A stretch of 30,149 bases of DNA from JBFWIL01 sp050256015 (lineage in GTDB: Bacteria; Bacteroidota; Bacteroidia; Bacteroidales; Prolixibacteraceae), in assembly GCA_050256015.1 (NCBI GenBank), contig JBFWIL010000003.1, forward strand, positions 1 to 30,149, written 5' to 3'. A program made the position numbers and the translations under genes. The notes under the pieces were generated by a model that saw only the letters and a program-made list of their open reading frames with translations, was not told the DNA's origin and made no database searches. Below are positions 7,262 through 15,957 of the stretch, in pieces (the stretch's first letter is position 1; each line of letters starts with the position of its first letter).

Positions 7262-10200
7262 ATGAAAAAAAACAACCGGCTTCTGATTGTCAGCCTGCTC
7301 TTCGTCGTGCTGTCGTGCACAAGCACCTATGAAAACGTGCCCTGGGAAGAACCGGATCCCAAACCCTGGGAAGAGCCCGCCATCACCCACATCAACAAAG
7401 AAAAGCCCCGGGCTTCCTTTGTTCCTTTTGCCAGCCGCGAACAGGCACTGACAGACGATCTGTGGGCTTCTTCTTTTGTCCAGTCGATGAACGGCACCTG
7501 GAAATTCCATTTGTCTCAAAATCCGGATGAACGTCCATACTGGTTCTTTAAAAACGATTTCCGCAGCCGCAACTGGGACGGGATTGAAGTTCCTTCCAAC
7601 TGGGAGTTGCAGGGCTTCGACTATCCCATTTACACCAACGTAACTTATCCGCACGCCAAAACCCCGCCCATCATTCAAAAGCACTACAATCCGGTGGGCT
7701 CTTATAAACGCAGTTTTACGGTTCCCTCCGGATGGAGCGGAAAGGAAGTGTTTATTCATTTCGGGGCAGCCGGCTCGTCTCTTAACATATGGGTAAACGG
7801 GCAATATGTGGGTTACAGCGAAGACAGCAAAACCCCGGCCGAATTCAACATCACCCCTTTCCTGAAAAGAGGGAAAAACATGCTGGCCGCAGAAATTTTC
7901 CGCTGGAGCGATGCCAGCTACCTGGAAGATCAGGATTTTTGGCGTCTGAGCGGAATTACCCGGGACACTTACCTGCTGGCCCGGGAAAAGCAACACATAC
8001 GCGATTTCAGCGTACGGGCCGGACTCGACTCCACTTACGCCAACGGAACATTTAAACTGGAAGCCGAGGTCGTAAACTACGGCACAGGAAACCGGAAGCT
8101 GACACTGGAAGCCGAACTGACGGACGGGGAAACTGTGGTAAAAAATTACACCCGCACGGTAGACCTCTCCGCAAACAGCACAACCGCAGTGATCAGCGAC
8201 AGCCTGCCGGGGGTGAAACTGTGGTCGGCCGAAATTCCCAATCTGTACCAACTGCTGATCTGCCTGAAAGATGAGGACGGTCGGATCTTGGAAGTAATCC
8301 GCCAGGAGGTGGGCTTTCGCAGCGTCGAAATAAAAAATGCCCAGCTCATGGTAAACGGCATTCCCATCTACATTAAAGGAGTCGATCTTCACGAGCATCA
8401 CGAAAAAAACGGGCATGTAGTAGACGAAGCCACCATGCTGGAAGATATCCGGCTCATGAAAGCCCATAACATCAATACGGTACGGACTTCCCATTACCCC
8501 CAGCCCGAACGCTGGTACCAGCTTTGCAACCGGTTCGGACTGTACGTCATTGACGAAGCCAATATAGAATCGCACGGCATGGGCTACGGACCCGAATCGC
8601 TGGCTAAAAACCCGGCATGGGGAGCCGCTCACCTGTACCGAACCCGAAACATGTATGAACGCGACAAAAACCAGCCCTCGGTAATCATCTGGTCCCTGGG
8701 CAACGAGGCCGGAAACGGTTTGAATTTCGAAGCCACATACAGCTATCTGAAAAAAAAGGACGGCAGCAGGCCTGTTCAGTACGAACAGGCTCACGGCGGA
8801 ACCAACACCGACATTAACTGTCCGATGTACGCTCCCATGGAGCAGATGGAGCACTATGCAAAAAGCAAACAGGAAAAACCCCTGATCCAGTGCGAATACG
8901 CGCATGCCATGGGAAACAGCGTCGGGAATCTGCAGGATTACTGGGACCTGATCGAACAATATAATGTTCTTCAGGGAGGTTGCATCTGGGACTGGGTTGA
9001 CCAGGGACTGCTTAGCTCCAATGCGGAAGGAGAAACATACTGGGCTTACGGGGGAGACTTTGGCCCGGATACGGTTCCCTCGGACGGTAACTTCTGTATC
9101 AACGGACTGGTGAACCCCGACCGGGGAGTAAAACCGGCCCTGCTTGAAGTAAAAAAAGTATACCAGAACATCGGCTTTAAAGCGGTTAACCTGAAACAGA
9201 AAACAGTTGAGATTATCAACAAACACAGCTTTACCGACCTGGATGAATTTGACATCGGCTGGACCATAACGGCCGATGGCTCCGTGCTAACGGAGGGCCG
9301 GCTGGCTGATTTTTCCCTGAAACCCAGGGAAAGCCGAATCATCCAACTGGATTATACCATTGATCCGCAACCCAGCACCGAATATTTTCTGAATTTCTCG
9401 GCCAAGACAAAAACAAAAAAGGGCATAATCCCTGCCGGATTTGAACTGGCTTCCGAACAACTGCAACTGCCGGTTTATCTGCCGGCCCGGCAGACAGCCC
9501 CAGACAGTTTCCCCGCCATCGAAAGCAGCGAAAATGAAAGCCAAATCATTATTCAAAACAGGGATTTCAAACTGGTATTCGATAAAAATGCCGGGATGCT
9601 GGAACAATATACCAGCAACGGCACGGAGCTGTTGCTTTCGGGTCCGGTTCCCAACTTCTGGCGGGCTCCCACAGACAACGACCTGGGAAACAACCTGCAC
9701 AAGCGGGCTGCAATATGGCGGAAAGCCGGAGAACGACGAAAAGTAACCCTGAGCTGCCTGGACCAGGTTTCAGGCAACCGTGTTAAAGTAACCTTCCATT
9801 TTGATTTACTGAATGAACAAGACGAGAAAATTGCCGCATACCAGTCGGTTTACACAGTGCTGGGCAATGGCGATATTCTGGTGAACAACGACTTTAAGAT
9901 GAGCAGCAACGAACTGCCTGAGGTTCCTTTACTGGGCATGAACCTGGTCATGCCCCGGCAGTTTGACCGAATCAGCTGGCTGGGACGCGGTCCGCAAGAG
10001 TCATACCAGGACCGCAAAACCGGAGCCTTTATCGGTCTCTACTCAGGGACAATAGCAGAACAGTACTTTCCCTACGTGCGGCCCCAGGAGAACGGCAACA
10101 AAACCGATGTACGCTGGGCCGCCGTAACCGACAGTGCGGGCTGCGGATTACTTTTTGTGGGAGCTCCCCTGCTGGAGATCAGCGCCCACCACAATATCAT

Positions 10201-10474
10201 GGAAGACTTTGAATCGCTCTACCGGCCTTCCGAAAAAATGAAAGGAGGGAAAATTCCCCCGCAGCGGCACATCAACGATGTGAAACCGCGTAACCTGAGC
10301 TCGGTCAATATCAACTTCAAACAAATGGGCGTGGGAGGCGATAACAGCTGGGGAGCCTGGACACACGAATCCTACCGTTTGACAGGGAAACATTACAATT
10401 ACTCCTTCCGGATGAAAGCCCTCACGAACGGGGATGATCCGGTAAAACTGGCCAAACAGGCACTGCCCCGCTAA
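7262..10474 (+). CDS. GH2 beta-galactosidase, lipoprotein
   Basis: This 1070-residue enzyme has the LacZ domain order: sugar-binding jelly roll (about 50-225), immunoglobulin-like domain (about 226-340), TIM barrel (about 342-640), a linking beta domain, and the large C-terminal beta-galactosidase domain (about 780-1060). The acid/base Glu is E482 in W-S-L-G-N-E-A-G-N-G. The nucleophile is E545 in Q-C-E-Y-A-H-A-M-G-N-S. Both motifs are intact, so hydrolysis of terminal beta-galactosides is expected. The N-terminus has a lipobox, V-V-L-S-C, with lipid attachment at C19, so the enzyme should be anchored in the periplasm or outer membrane. Just after it lies a small duplication, P-W-E-E-P. It is flanked by terminators, so it is transcribed alone. 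The exact natural substrate is not known. Confidence 0.95.
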   Translation: MKKNNRLLIVSLLFVVLSCTSTYENVPWEEPDPKPWEEPAITHINKEKPRASFVPFASREQALTDDLWASSFVQSMNGTWKFHLSQNPDERPYWFFKNDFRSRNWDGIEVPSNWELQGFDYPIYTNVTYPHAKTPPIIQKHYNPVGSYKRSFTVPSGWSGKEVFIHFGAAGSSLNIWVNGQYVGYSEDSKTPAEFNITPFLKRGKNMLAAEIFRWSDASYLEDQDFWRLSGITRDTYLLAREKQHIRDFSVRAGLDSTYANGTFKLEAEVVNYGTGNRKLTLEAELTDGETVVKNYTRTVDLSANSTTAVISDSLPGVKLWSAEIPNLYQLLICLKDEDGRILEVIRQEVGFRSVEIKNAQLMVNGIPIYIKGVDLHEHHEKNGHVVDEATMLEDIRLMKAHNINTVRTSHYPQPERWYQLCNRFGLYVIDEANIESHGMGYGPESLAKNPAWGAAHLYRTRNMYERDKNQPSVIIWSLGNEAGNGLNFEATYSYLKKKDGSRPVQYEQAHGGTNTDINCPMYAPMEQMEHYAKSKQEKPLIQCEYAHAMGNSVGNLQDYWDLIEQYNVLQGGCIWDWVDQGLLSSNAEGETYWAYGGDFGPDTVPSDGNFCINGLVNPDRGVKPALLEVKKVYQNIGFKAVNLKQKTVEIINKHSFTDLDEFDIGWTITADGSVLTEGRLADFSLKPRESRIIQLDYTIDPQPSTEYFLNFSAKTKTKKGIIPAGFELASEQLQLPVYLPARQTAPDSFPAIESSENESQIIIQNRDFKLVFDKNAGMLEQYTSNGTELLLSGPVPNFWRAPTDNDLGNNLHKRAAIWRKAGERRKVTLSCLDQVSGNRVKVTFHFDLLNEQDEKIAAYQSVYTVLGNGDILVNNDFKMSSNELPEVPLLGMNLVMPRQFDRISWLGRGPQESYQDRKTGAFIGLYSGTIAEQYFPYVRPQENGNKTDVRWAAVTDSAGCGLLFVGAPLLEISAHHNIMEDFESLYRPSEKMKGGKIPPQRHINDVKPRNLSSVNINFKQMGVGGDNSWGAWTHESYRLTGKHYNYSFRMKALTNGDDPVKLAKQALPR

Positions 10475-10504
10475 AAAAAAGGCTTTCCCTTAATTCCTCA
10501 GTGA

Positions 10505-10538
10505 GGGGGTCCCTGTTCCCGGGACCCCCTTGTTTTTT
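10505..10538 (+). terminator. intrinsic terminator after the GH2 gene
   Basis: GGGGGTCCC and GGGACCCCC form a perfect 9-base GC-rich stem around a 7-base loop, followed by TTGTTTTTT. It lies 30 bases after the stop codon of the beta-galactosidase gene. Confidence 0.93.
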
Positions 10539-10645
10539 CGCATCCTGACCGGAACCGAACCCGTTTCCTGATTTCCTTCTCCGTGGAAGGGAACAACATG
10601 CCGTTCCTGACACAAAGAACAGAGTACGGAAACATTTCAGACATC

Positions 10646-10678
10646 TTTGTGTTTTTTAAACCTGATTTCGTATTTTTG
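10646..10678 (+). promoter_or_regulatory. nadA promoter
   Basis: TTTG (10646-10649) and TATTTTTG (10671-10678) match the Bacteroidota -33 and TAnnTTTG -7 elements with 21 bases between them. The start codon follows after about 35 bases. This is one of the best-formed promoters in the window. Confidence 0.75.
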
Positions 10679-10713
10679 CAATCTGATTCTTTCGTGAATA
10701 AAGGAATGCTGCT

Positions 10714-11706
10714 ATGAAAAAAGAACAGGTTCGGGAAATGCTTGAAAAATACGGGTACATTACGGAAGCCAAAGACCCGCAGTTGAAGCTGACTGAAGAG
10801 ATCAACCGCCTGAGAAAAGAGAAGAATGCCGTCATTTTAAGTCATTATTATGTAGACGGCGACTTACAGGATATCGCCGACTTTGTGGGAGACAGCCTGC
10901 AACTGGCCCAACAGGCCGCCAGGACGGAGGCCGACATGATTGTGTTTGTGGGGGTTCACTTTATGGCCGAAACAGCCAAGATACTCAATCCATCCAAAAA
11001 AGTGATCCTGCCCGACCTGAAAGCCGGCTGTTCGCTGGCCGAATCGGCTCCGGCAGACAAATTCCGGGAATTCAAGGCGCAATACCCCGACCACAAGGTG
11101 ATCTCTTACATAAATTGCACAGCCGAACTGAAAACCATGACAGATGTGGTGTGTACATCTTCCAATGCCGCTCGCATTGTAAACAGCTTTCCCGAAGATG
11201 AAAAGCTGATCTTTGCCCCCGACCGCAACCTGGGCAATTACCTGAACAGCATTACGGGCCGTAATATGGTGCTCTGGGACGGATCGTGCATGGTCCATGA
11301 AAAATATTCGCTGGAAAAAATCATTGCACTGATGGAACAACATCCCGAGGCCGAATTCATTGCTCATCCGGAATGTGAAAAACCGGTCCTGCTGATCGCC
11401 CGGCATATCGGATCGACATTCTCCCTGCTGAATTACGTTCAAAAAAGCCCGGCCCGGAAATTCATTGTAGCCACAGAAAGCGGAATTCTGCATCAAATGA
11501 AAAAAGCCTGTCAGGACAAGATCTTCATTCCTGCTCCGGCCAACGACTCGACCTGTGCCTGCAATGAATGCAGCTACATGAAACAAAACAGCCTGCTGAA
11601 GTTGTACCGCTGCATGAAATACGAACAACCTGAAATACAGCTCCCGGAACCGGTCATGAAGGAAGCCCGCAAGCCCATTGAACGTATGATGGAACTTTCC
11701 GTCTGA
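10714..11706 (+). CDS. nadA: quinolinate synthase
   Basis: This 330-residue iron-sulfur enzyme condenses iminoaspartate with dihydroxyacetone phosphate to make quinolinate, the NAD precursor. It has the family's length and the conserved blocks L-S-H-Y-Y-V-D-G-D-L-Q-D-I-A-D, G-V-H-F-M-A-E-T-A-K-I-L-N-P and S-Y-I-N-C-T-A-E-L-K. It also has W-D-G-S-C-M-V-H-E and A-H-P-E-C. Candidate [4Fe-4S] ligands are C106 (K-A-G-C-S-L-A), C221 (H-P-E-C) and one of the cysteines in C-A-C-N-E-C (281-286). nadB and nadC, its usual partners, are not next to it here. It has its own promoter and terminator, so it is likely a single-gene unit. Confidence 0.97.
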   Translation: MKKEQVREMLEKYGYITEAKDPQLKLTEEINRLRKEKNAVILSHYYVDGDLQDIADFVGDSLQLAQQAARTEADMIVFVGVHFMAETAKILNPSKKVILPDLKAGCSLAESAPADKFREFKAQYPDHKVISYINCTAELKTMTDVVCTSSNAARIVNSFPEDEKLIFAPDRNLGNYLNSITGRNMVLWDGSCMVHEKYSLEKIIALMEQHPEAEFIAHPECEKPVLLIARHIGSTFSLLNYVQKSPARKFIVATESGILHQMKKACQDKIFIPAPANDSTCACNECSYMKQNSLLKLYRCMKYEQPEIQLPEPVMKEARKPIERMMELSV

Positions 11707-11757
11707 ACCTTTTTCATGTTTTCAACACAATTTTCGCCCCTGCTGTGGAGTAAATAC

Positions 11758-11787
11758 ACCGGTTATTTGCTTATAACCGGTCTTTTT
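11758..11787 (+). terminator. intrinsic terminator after nadA
   Basis: ACCGGTTAT and ATAACCGGT form a perfect 9-base stem around a 6-base loop, followed by CTTTTT. It lies about 50 bases after the nadA stop codon, between two convergent genes. The T-run is on the plus-strand side, so it acts mainly for nadA. Confidence 0.85.
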
Positions 11788-11825
11788 GCAGGATTATGCC
11801 AAGCCTTCTGTCTGAATGCAAAAAC

Positions 11826-12767
11826 CTAAATCAGCTGCTCAGCACGGCCGGCATAAGTACGGTTGCGCAACAGCAAAAACAGCAGCACTGTAAGCACCAG
11901 ACTCAGCAGGGCTGCAGGATAGCCGGATGTCAGTTTTTCTCCCCAGACAGAAAAAGGTTCGAAAACCTCAGGATGCTGTTTCTCTACGTAAAGCAGCAAC
12001 ACCCCCAGTGCGTTATTCACAAAATGACTGAGCACGGGCAGCCAGAGCGAACCGCTGTATACCAGCATATAACCAAAGGCAGCGCCCAGCACCATACGGG
12101 GCACAAAGCCGTAAAACTGAAAATGCAGGGCACTGAACAGAAAGGCAGCAATCCAGATCCCTGCATGGTGACTCCGGCTCATCCCGGTAAAAATACGCTG
12201 AACCACCCCCCGGAACAAAAACTCCTCTCCCAGGGCCGGGATTACGGCTATCAGCAGCAGGTTAAACAAAAGTCCGCCCAGACTTTTCACCTCCATAAAC
12301 CTGTCAATCAGCGCCGCGGCCTGATCTTCCATTTGCCGCATCCAGGCTTCGGTCCCGGCTAGGAAACCGGGCAGATGCATTGCACTGTTCAGCTCGCCGG
12401 TCCACGACACAAAAGGGTTAATTACCAGCACCACCAGTACAGAAATCAGTATCCCGATCCGGCCGGCCGGCCGGTCGAGATGCAGATAGCCCCGGGCATT
12501 CCCGCAGAAAAGCCAGCCCAGGATAAAAGGAGGCACAACAAAAAGGGCGGTCGACTGCACCAGCTGGAAATACTTCAGCAGAGCCACTGCTGAAGGCCCG
12601 TCCAGACTGGCTCCGGAGAGGACCTGTACCATACGCGGCAAGCCGGTAAAAGGAATGGCTGCCAAAACGGAGATTACAAACAAAAAAACAAAACAGATCA
12701 GCACCACAAAGGCGGTCATGATAAGCTGATACCAGGGTTTAATCCCGCGAAATGCCGTAAATACCAT
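11826..12767 (-). CDS. CPBP-family intramembrane metalloprotease
   Basis: This 313-residue polytopic membrane protein is of the CPBP (CAAX protease/Rce1-like, formerly Abi) family. All three family motifs are present: E-E-F-L-F-R (EExxxR), the H of S-A-L-H-F-Q-F (FxxxH block) and H-F-V-N-N (HxxxN). These provide the Glu and His residues of the intramembrane active site. About seven or eight hydrophobic helices are visible. In bacteria such proteins process or modify membrane proteins, and some give immunity to bacteriocins; nothing here selects one role. The gene follows the dihydrouridine synthase gene on the same strand (49-base gap) but also has a promoter-like element in that gap. It ends facing the nadA terminator. 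Confidence 0.92.
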   Translation of the reverse strand: MVFTAFRGIKPWYQLIMTAFVVLICFVFLFVISVLAAIPFTGLPRMVQVLSGASLDGPSAVALLKYFQLVQSTALFVVPPFILGWLFCGNARGYLHLDRPAGRIGILISVLVVLVINPFVSWTGELNSAMHLPGFLAGTEAWMRQMEDQAAALIDRFMEVKSLGGLLFNLLLIAVIPALGEEFLFRGVVQRIFTGMSRSHHAGIWIAAFLFSALHFQFYGFVPRMVLGAAFGYMLVYSGSLWLPVLSHFVNNALGVLLLYVEKQHPEVFEPFSVWGEKLTSGYPAALLSLVLTVLLFLLLRNRTYAGRAEQLI

Positions 12768-12787
12768 GGCTATGTCATTTAAAAAAT

Positions 12788-12820
12788 CAAAGATAAAGCT
12801 TTATCCTTATCCCGACTCAA
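12788..12820 (-). promoter_or_regulatory. putative promoter of the CPBP protease gene
   Basis: On the minus strand TATCTTTG (12788-12795) is a full match to TAnnTTTG, with TTG (12818-12820) 22 bases further upstream. The start codon at 12767 follows after about 20 bases. The -33 part overlaps the end of the upstream dus gene. Confidence 0.55.
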
Positions 12821-13824
12821 CCGGCATTGCCGTAATTTACCTGCAGGTCGCCATAATGTTGAACGATCTCCTCCAAAATTTGTTGCAGCTGGTTCATCTC
12901 ATCGGCCTGCAGCAGCCTGATCCGGTGCTGGCGGAAATCGGGCAAGCCGGGAAAATATTTGGCGAAATGCCTGCGCATCAGCAATATGCCGGTACGCACA
13001 CTGTCTTTCCAGTCGACCGACAACTGCAACTGCTCGCGTACATTTTCCACAATTTCACGGACAGTGGGCGAAGGCATGCACTCTCCGGTATGCATGTAAT
13101 GCCTGATCTCCCGGAAAATCCAGGGCCTGCCGATTGCGGCCCGTCCGATCATCAGTCCGTCGACCCCGCTCTCCTGCAGTCTGGCTACTGCCGAAAGCGG
13201 ATCATCAATATCTCCGTTGCCGATGATGGGAATGCGGATGGCCGGATCGTTTTTTACCCCGGCAATCAGCGACCAGTCTGCCAAACCGGTATACAACTGC
13301 CTGCGCGTGCGTCCGTGAATGGCCAGGGCGGCCACCCCGGCATCCTGTAAACGCAAGGCGGCTTCCCTGATCACCAGCGAATTCTCATCCCAGCCCAGCC
13401 TGGTTTTGGCCGTCACCGGCAGGGATACCGCTTTCACAATAGCCGCTGTCATCTGCTGCATCTTATCCAGGTCCTGCAGCATACCGGCCCCGGCTCCCCG
13501 GCCGGCAATCTTTTTCATCGGACAACCGTAATTGATATCAATAAAATCGGGTTCAAAACTCTCTGCCACCCGGGCCGCTTCCACCATGGCCTCAATCCGG
13601 TTTCCGTAAATCTGAATGGCCACCGGCCGGTCAAACGCAAACAGACACATCTTTTCCCGGGTCTTTTTCACATCCCGGATCAACGCTTCGGAGGAAATGA
13701 ATTCCGTATACATTACATCGGCCCCGAATTTCTTACACATATAACGGAAAGACTTGTAGGTTACATCCTCCATTGGCGCAAGAAACAGGGGCGTTTCTCC
13801 CAGATCGGTGGTTCCGATAATCAT
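12817..13824 (-). CDS. dusB: tRNA-dihydrouridine synthase, DusB-like
   Basis: This flavoenzyme reduces uridine to dihydrouridine in tRNA. With the start at 13824 it is 335 residues and begins M-I-I-G-T-T-D-L-G, followed by the FMN-barrel opening L-F-L-A-P-M-E-D-V-T-Y-K-S-F-R. The catalytic cysteine is C101 in I-N-Y-G-C-P-M-K-K. The A-I-H-G-R-T-R-R-Q-L-Y-T-G block and G-N-G-D-I-D-D and M-I-G-R-A-A-I-G-R-P-W phosphate-binding motifs are also intact. The frame stays open 23 codons further upstream to 13893, but a promoter element lies at 13843-13850 and homologues begin close to M-I-I-G, so the shorter form is preferred. The name dusB reflects closest resemblance; other Dus subfamilies cannot be fully excluded. 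Confidence 0.92.
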   Translation of the reverse strand: MIIGTTDLGETPLFLAPMEDVTYKSFRYMCKKFGADVMYTEFISSEALIRDVKKTREKMCLFAFDRPVAIQIYGNRIEAMVEAARVAESFEPDFIDINYGCPMKKIAGRGAGAGMLQDLDKMQQMTAAIVKAVSLPVTAKTRLGWDENSLVIREAALRLQDAGVAALAIHGRTRRQLYTGLADWSLIAGVKNDPAIRIPIIGNGDIDDPLSAVARLQESGVDGLMIGRAAIGRPWIFREIRHYMHTGECMPSPTVREIVENVREQLQLSVDWKDSVRTGILLMRRHFAKYFPGLPDFRQHRIRLLQADEMNQLQQILEEIVQHYGDLQVNYGNAG

Positions 13825-13842
13825 ACCGTTCTTTTTTCGTTG

Positions 13843-13850
13843 CAAAGGTA
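13843..13850 (-). promoter_or_regulatory. putative -7 element for the dus gene
   Basis: On the minus strand this reads TACCTTTG, a full match to TAnnTTTG, 18 bases before the start at 13824. No good -33 TTTG is visible at the expected distance. Its position excludes the longer start at 13893. Confidence 0.5.
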
Positions 13851-13986
13851 AAAAATTAAATGTACGGAAACCCGAACAGCTGTTTCGTAACATCGTACCA
13901 AGATCGCCGCACTCCCGGGACTGCCCCTGTTGATCTGATCCGTGCGAGGATTGCAGTCAGGTAGTAGCGCTCAGGTTGTTTTTTGC

Positions 13987-13994
13987 TATTTTTG
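13987..13994 (+). promoter_or_regulatory. putative -7 element directly before dnaG
   Basis: TATTTTTG is a full match to TAnnTTTG and ends only five bases before the dnaG start codon at 14000. Transcription starting at the usual distance would give an RNA with almost no leader. No clear -33 element is seen. Confidence 0.5.
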
Positions 13995-13999
13995 TATCG

Positions 14000-15943
14000 A
14001 TGATCGACCAGAACACCATAGAACGTATTATGGAAGCCGCAGAAATCACCACCGTGGTCTCCGAGTTTGTCAGCCTGAAGAAGCGTGGAGTGAACCTGCT
14101 GGGGCTGTGCCCGTTTCATAATGAGAAAACCCCTTCTTTTACCGTCTCCCCGGCTAAAGGCATCTATAAATGCTTCGGCTGTGGCAAAGGCGGAAATGCC
14201 GTTAACTTTATCATGGAGCACGAATCGCTCAGTTACCCGGAAGCCCTTCGCTGGCTGGCCGCCAAATTCCACATTGAAATCCGGGAGGAAGAAGAAAGCG
14301 AGGAGCAAAAACAGCTGAAAGATGAGCGGGAAAGCATGATGATTGTTTCGGCCTATGCCGGAAAATATTTTGCACGCTACCTGTGGAATGAGAACGAGGG
14401 GCGGACCATCGGACTGGGCTACCTGCGGGAAAGGGGGCTGCGCGATGAGATCATAAAAAAGTTTGAACTCGGCTTCTGCCCGGACTGCAGGGACCGGTTT
14501 ACCCGCGAGGCACAGAGGCATGGCTACAAAACGGACTTTCTGGAAAAAACGGGACTGACCATCCGGCGCGAGGACTGGGTACGCGACCGCTTCGCCGGAC
14601 GGGTCATGTTTCCCGTCCACAACCTGGCCGGACGGGTGATCGCCTTTGGCGGACGGATCCTGAAAGCCGACAAAAACACAGCCAAATACCTGAACTCTCC
14701 CGAATCGGAAATATACCACAAAAGCCGGGTACTTTACGGCATCTACCAGGCCAAAAGAGACATTACCCGGCTGGACAAGTGTTACCTGGTGGAAGGCTAC
14801 ACCGATGTGCTGGCCCTGCACCAGTCGGGAATCACCAATGTGGTGGCCTCTTCGGGCACTTCACTGACCCAGGAACAGATACGCCTGATCAAGCGGTTCA
14901 GCCAGAACATCACCATACTCTACGACGGCGACGACGCCGGCATCAAAGCTTCCCTGCGGGGAATCGACCTGATCCTGGAAGAAGGGGTAAACGTGCGGGT
15001 GTTGCTGCTGCCTGAAGGAGAGGATCCCGACTCCTTCGCCCGCTCCCGGAGTTCGGGAGAACTGCAGCACTTTATCGAAGAAAACGAAACCGATTTTATC
15101 CGCTTTAAAACCCGGTTGCTGCTTAAAGAGACCCAAAATGATCCGGTGGAACGGGCCCGGCTGATCAACGATATAGTCCGGTCCATTTCCGTAGTTCCCG
15201 ACTTGGTTACCCGTTCGGTTTACATCCAGGAGTGCAGTGCGCTGATGAACGTTCCTGAAGAAGTGCTCTACACGGAAATCCGAAAGCTCCAGCTCAGGCA
15301 GTCGGACGAAATCCGGAAGGCTGCTCTCCGGAAACGGAGCCGGCCTGTCACGCAGCCGGCAGTGGCTTCCCGTCCGGCAGCCAACCGTTGCGAAAACGAG
15401 GAAAGGGAGATCATCCGTATCCTGCTGAAGTATTTTCACCGGGAACTTTTTGAGGTGGAAAACGAAGCGAGCGGAGAAACGGAAATCATTACTGTAGGAC
15501 AATTTGTACTGGAAGAAATCGAAGAGGACGGACTGCAATCGGATAATGCACTGATCGGGCAAATGCTGCAGCTTTTTGCCCAAAACATGGAGGTTACCGG
15601 TTTCCGGCCCGCCACCTTTTTCATTCAGCACAGCAACCAACAGATCAGCAGTCTGGCTGCCGACCTGCTGACCGAAAAATATACGGAAAGCAAACGCTGG
15701 AAAAAGGGCGGGGCCTACGTAGAGTCGGAAGAGGAAATCCTCGACCTGTTGGTTCCCCGCATCGTACAGGAATACAAGCTGCGTAAGGTAAAAGACATGC
15801 TCCACCGGCTGGAACAGCAGATCAGTAAGGCATCCGAGACAAAAGACCTGGACCGGATCATGGAATGCCAGAATCAATACATCAACCTGAAGAAAGTAGA
15901 AAAACATCTCTCCCAGCAATTGGGCAACCGGGCAATAATCTGA
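14000..15943 (+). CDS. dnaG: DNA primase
   Basis: This 647-residue replicative primase synthesises RNA primers at the fork. The N-terminal CHC2 zinc finger has ligands C37, H40, C58 and C61 (C-P-F-H and C-F-G-C). The primase core follows, with the Toprim motifs E-G-Y-T-D-V and D-G-D-D-A-G intact. The C-terminal part (about 430-647) is the helical domain that contacts the DnaB helicase. ATG at 14000 gives the usual Bacteroidota beginning M-I-D-Q-N-T-I-E-R-I; an upstream ATG at 13976 lies before the promoter-like element and is unlikely. It heads a run of three close plus-strand genes, with the PNPOx-like gene 14 bases downstream. The dus gene is divergent upstream. Confidence 0.97.
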   Translation: MIDQNTIERIMEAAEITTVVSEFVSLKKRGVNLLGLCPFHNEKTPSFTVSPAKGIYKCFGCGKGGNAVNFIMEHESLSYPEALRWLAAKFHIEIREEEESEEQKQLKDERESMMIVSAYAGKYFARYLWNENEGRTIGLGYLRERGLRDEIIKKFELGFCPDCRDRFTREAQRHGYKTDFLEKTGLTIRREDWVRDRFAGRVMFPVHNLAGRVIAFGGRILKADKNTAKYLNSPESEIYHKSRVLYGIYQAKRDITRLDKCYLVEGYTDVLALHQSGITNVVASSGTSLTQEQIRLIKRFSQNITILYDGDDAGIKASLRGIDLILEEGVNVRVLLLPEGEDPDSFARSRSSGELQHFIEENETDFIRFKTRLLLKETQNDPVERARLINDIVRSISVVPDLVTRSVYIQECSALMNVPEEVLYTEIRKLQLRQSDEIRKAALRKRSRPVTQPAVASRPAANRCENEEREIIRILLKYFHRELFEVENEASGETEIITVGQFVLEEIEEDGLQSDNALIGQMLQLFAQNMEVTGFRPATFFIQHSNQQISSLAADLLTEKYTESKRWKKGGAYVESEEEILDLLVPRIVQEYKLRKVKDMLHRLEQQISKASETKDLDRIMECQNQYINLKKVEKHLSQQLGNRAII

Positions 15944-15957
15944 AAAAACCGAATACG

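Noticed and set aside
7247..9226. A 659-codon open frame on the minus strand across the GH2 gene
   Set aside because: It is fully antisense to a beta-galactosidase with intact catalytic motifs, has no recognisable domain, and its composition (F, V, G, H rich) is typical of a shadow frame.
13856..14821. A 321-codon minus-strand frame over the start of dnaG
   Set aside because: It covers the dnaG zinc-finger and core coding region in reverse and has no domain or promoter of its own.
14861..15919. A 352-codon minus-strand frame inside dnaG
   Set aside because: It is antisense to conserved Toprim and helicase-binding coding sequence and shows no protein family features.
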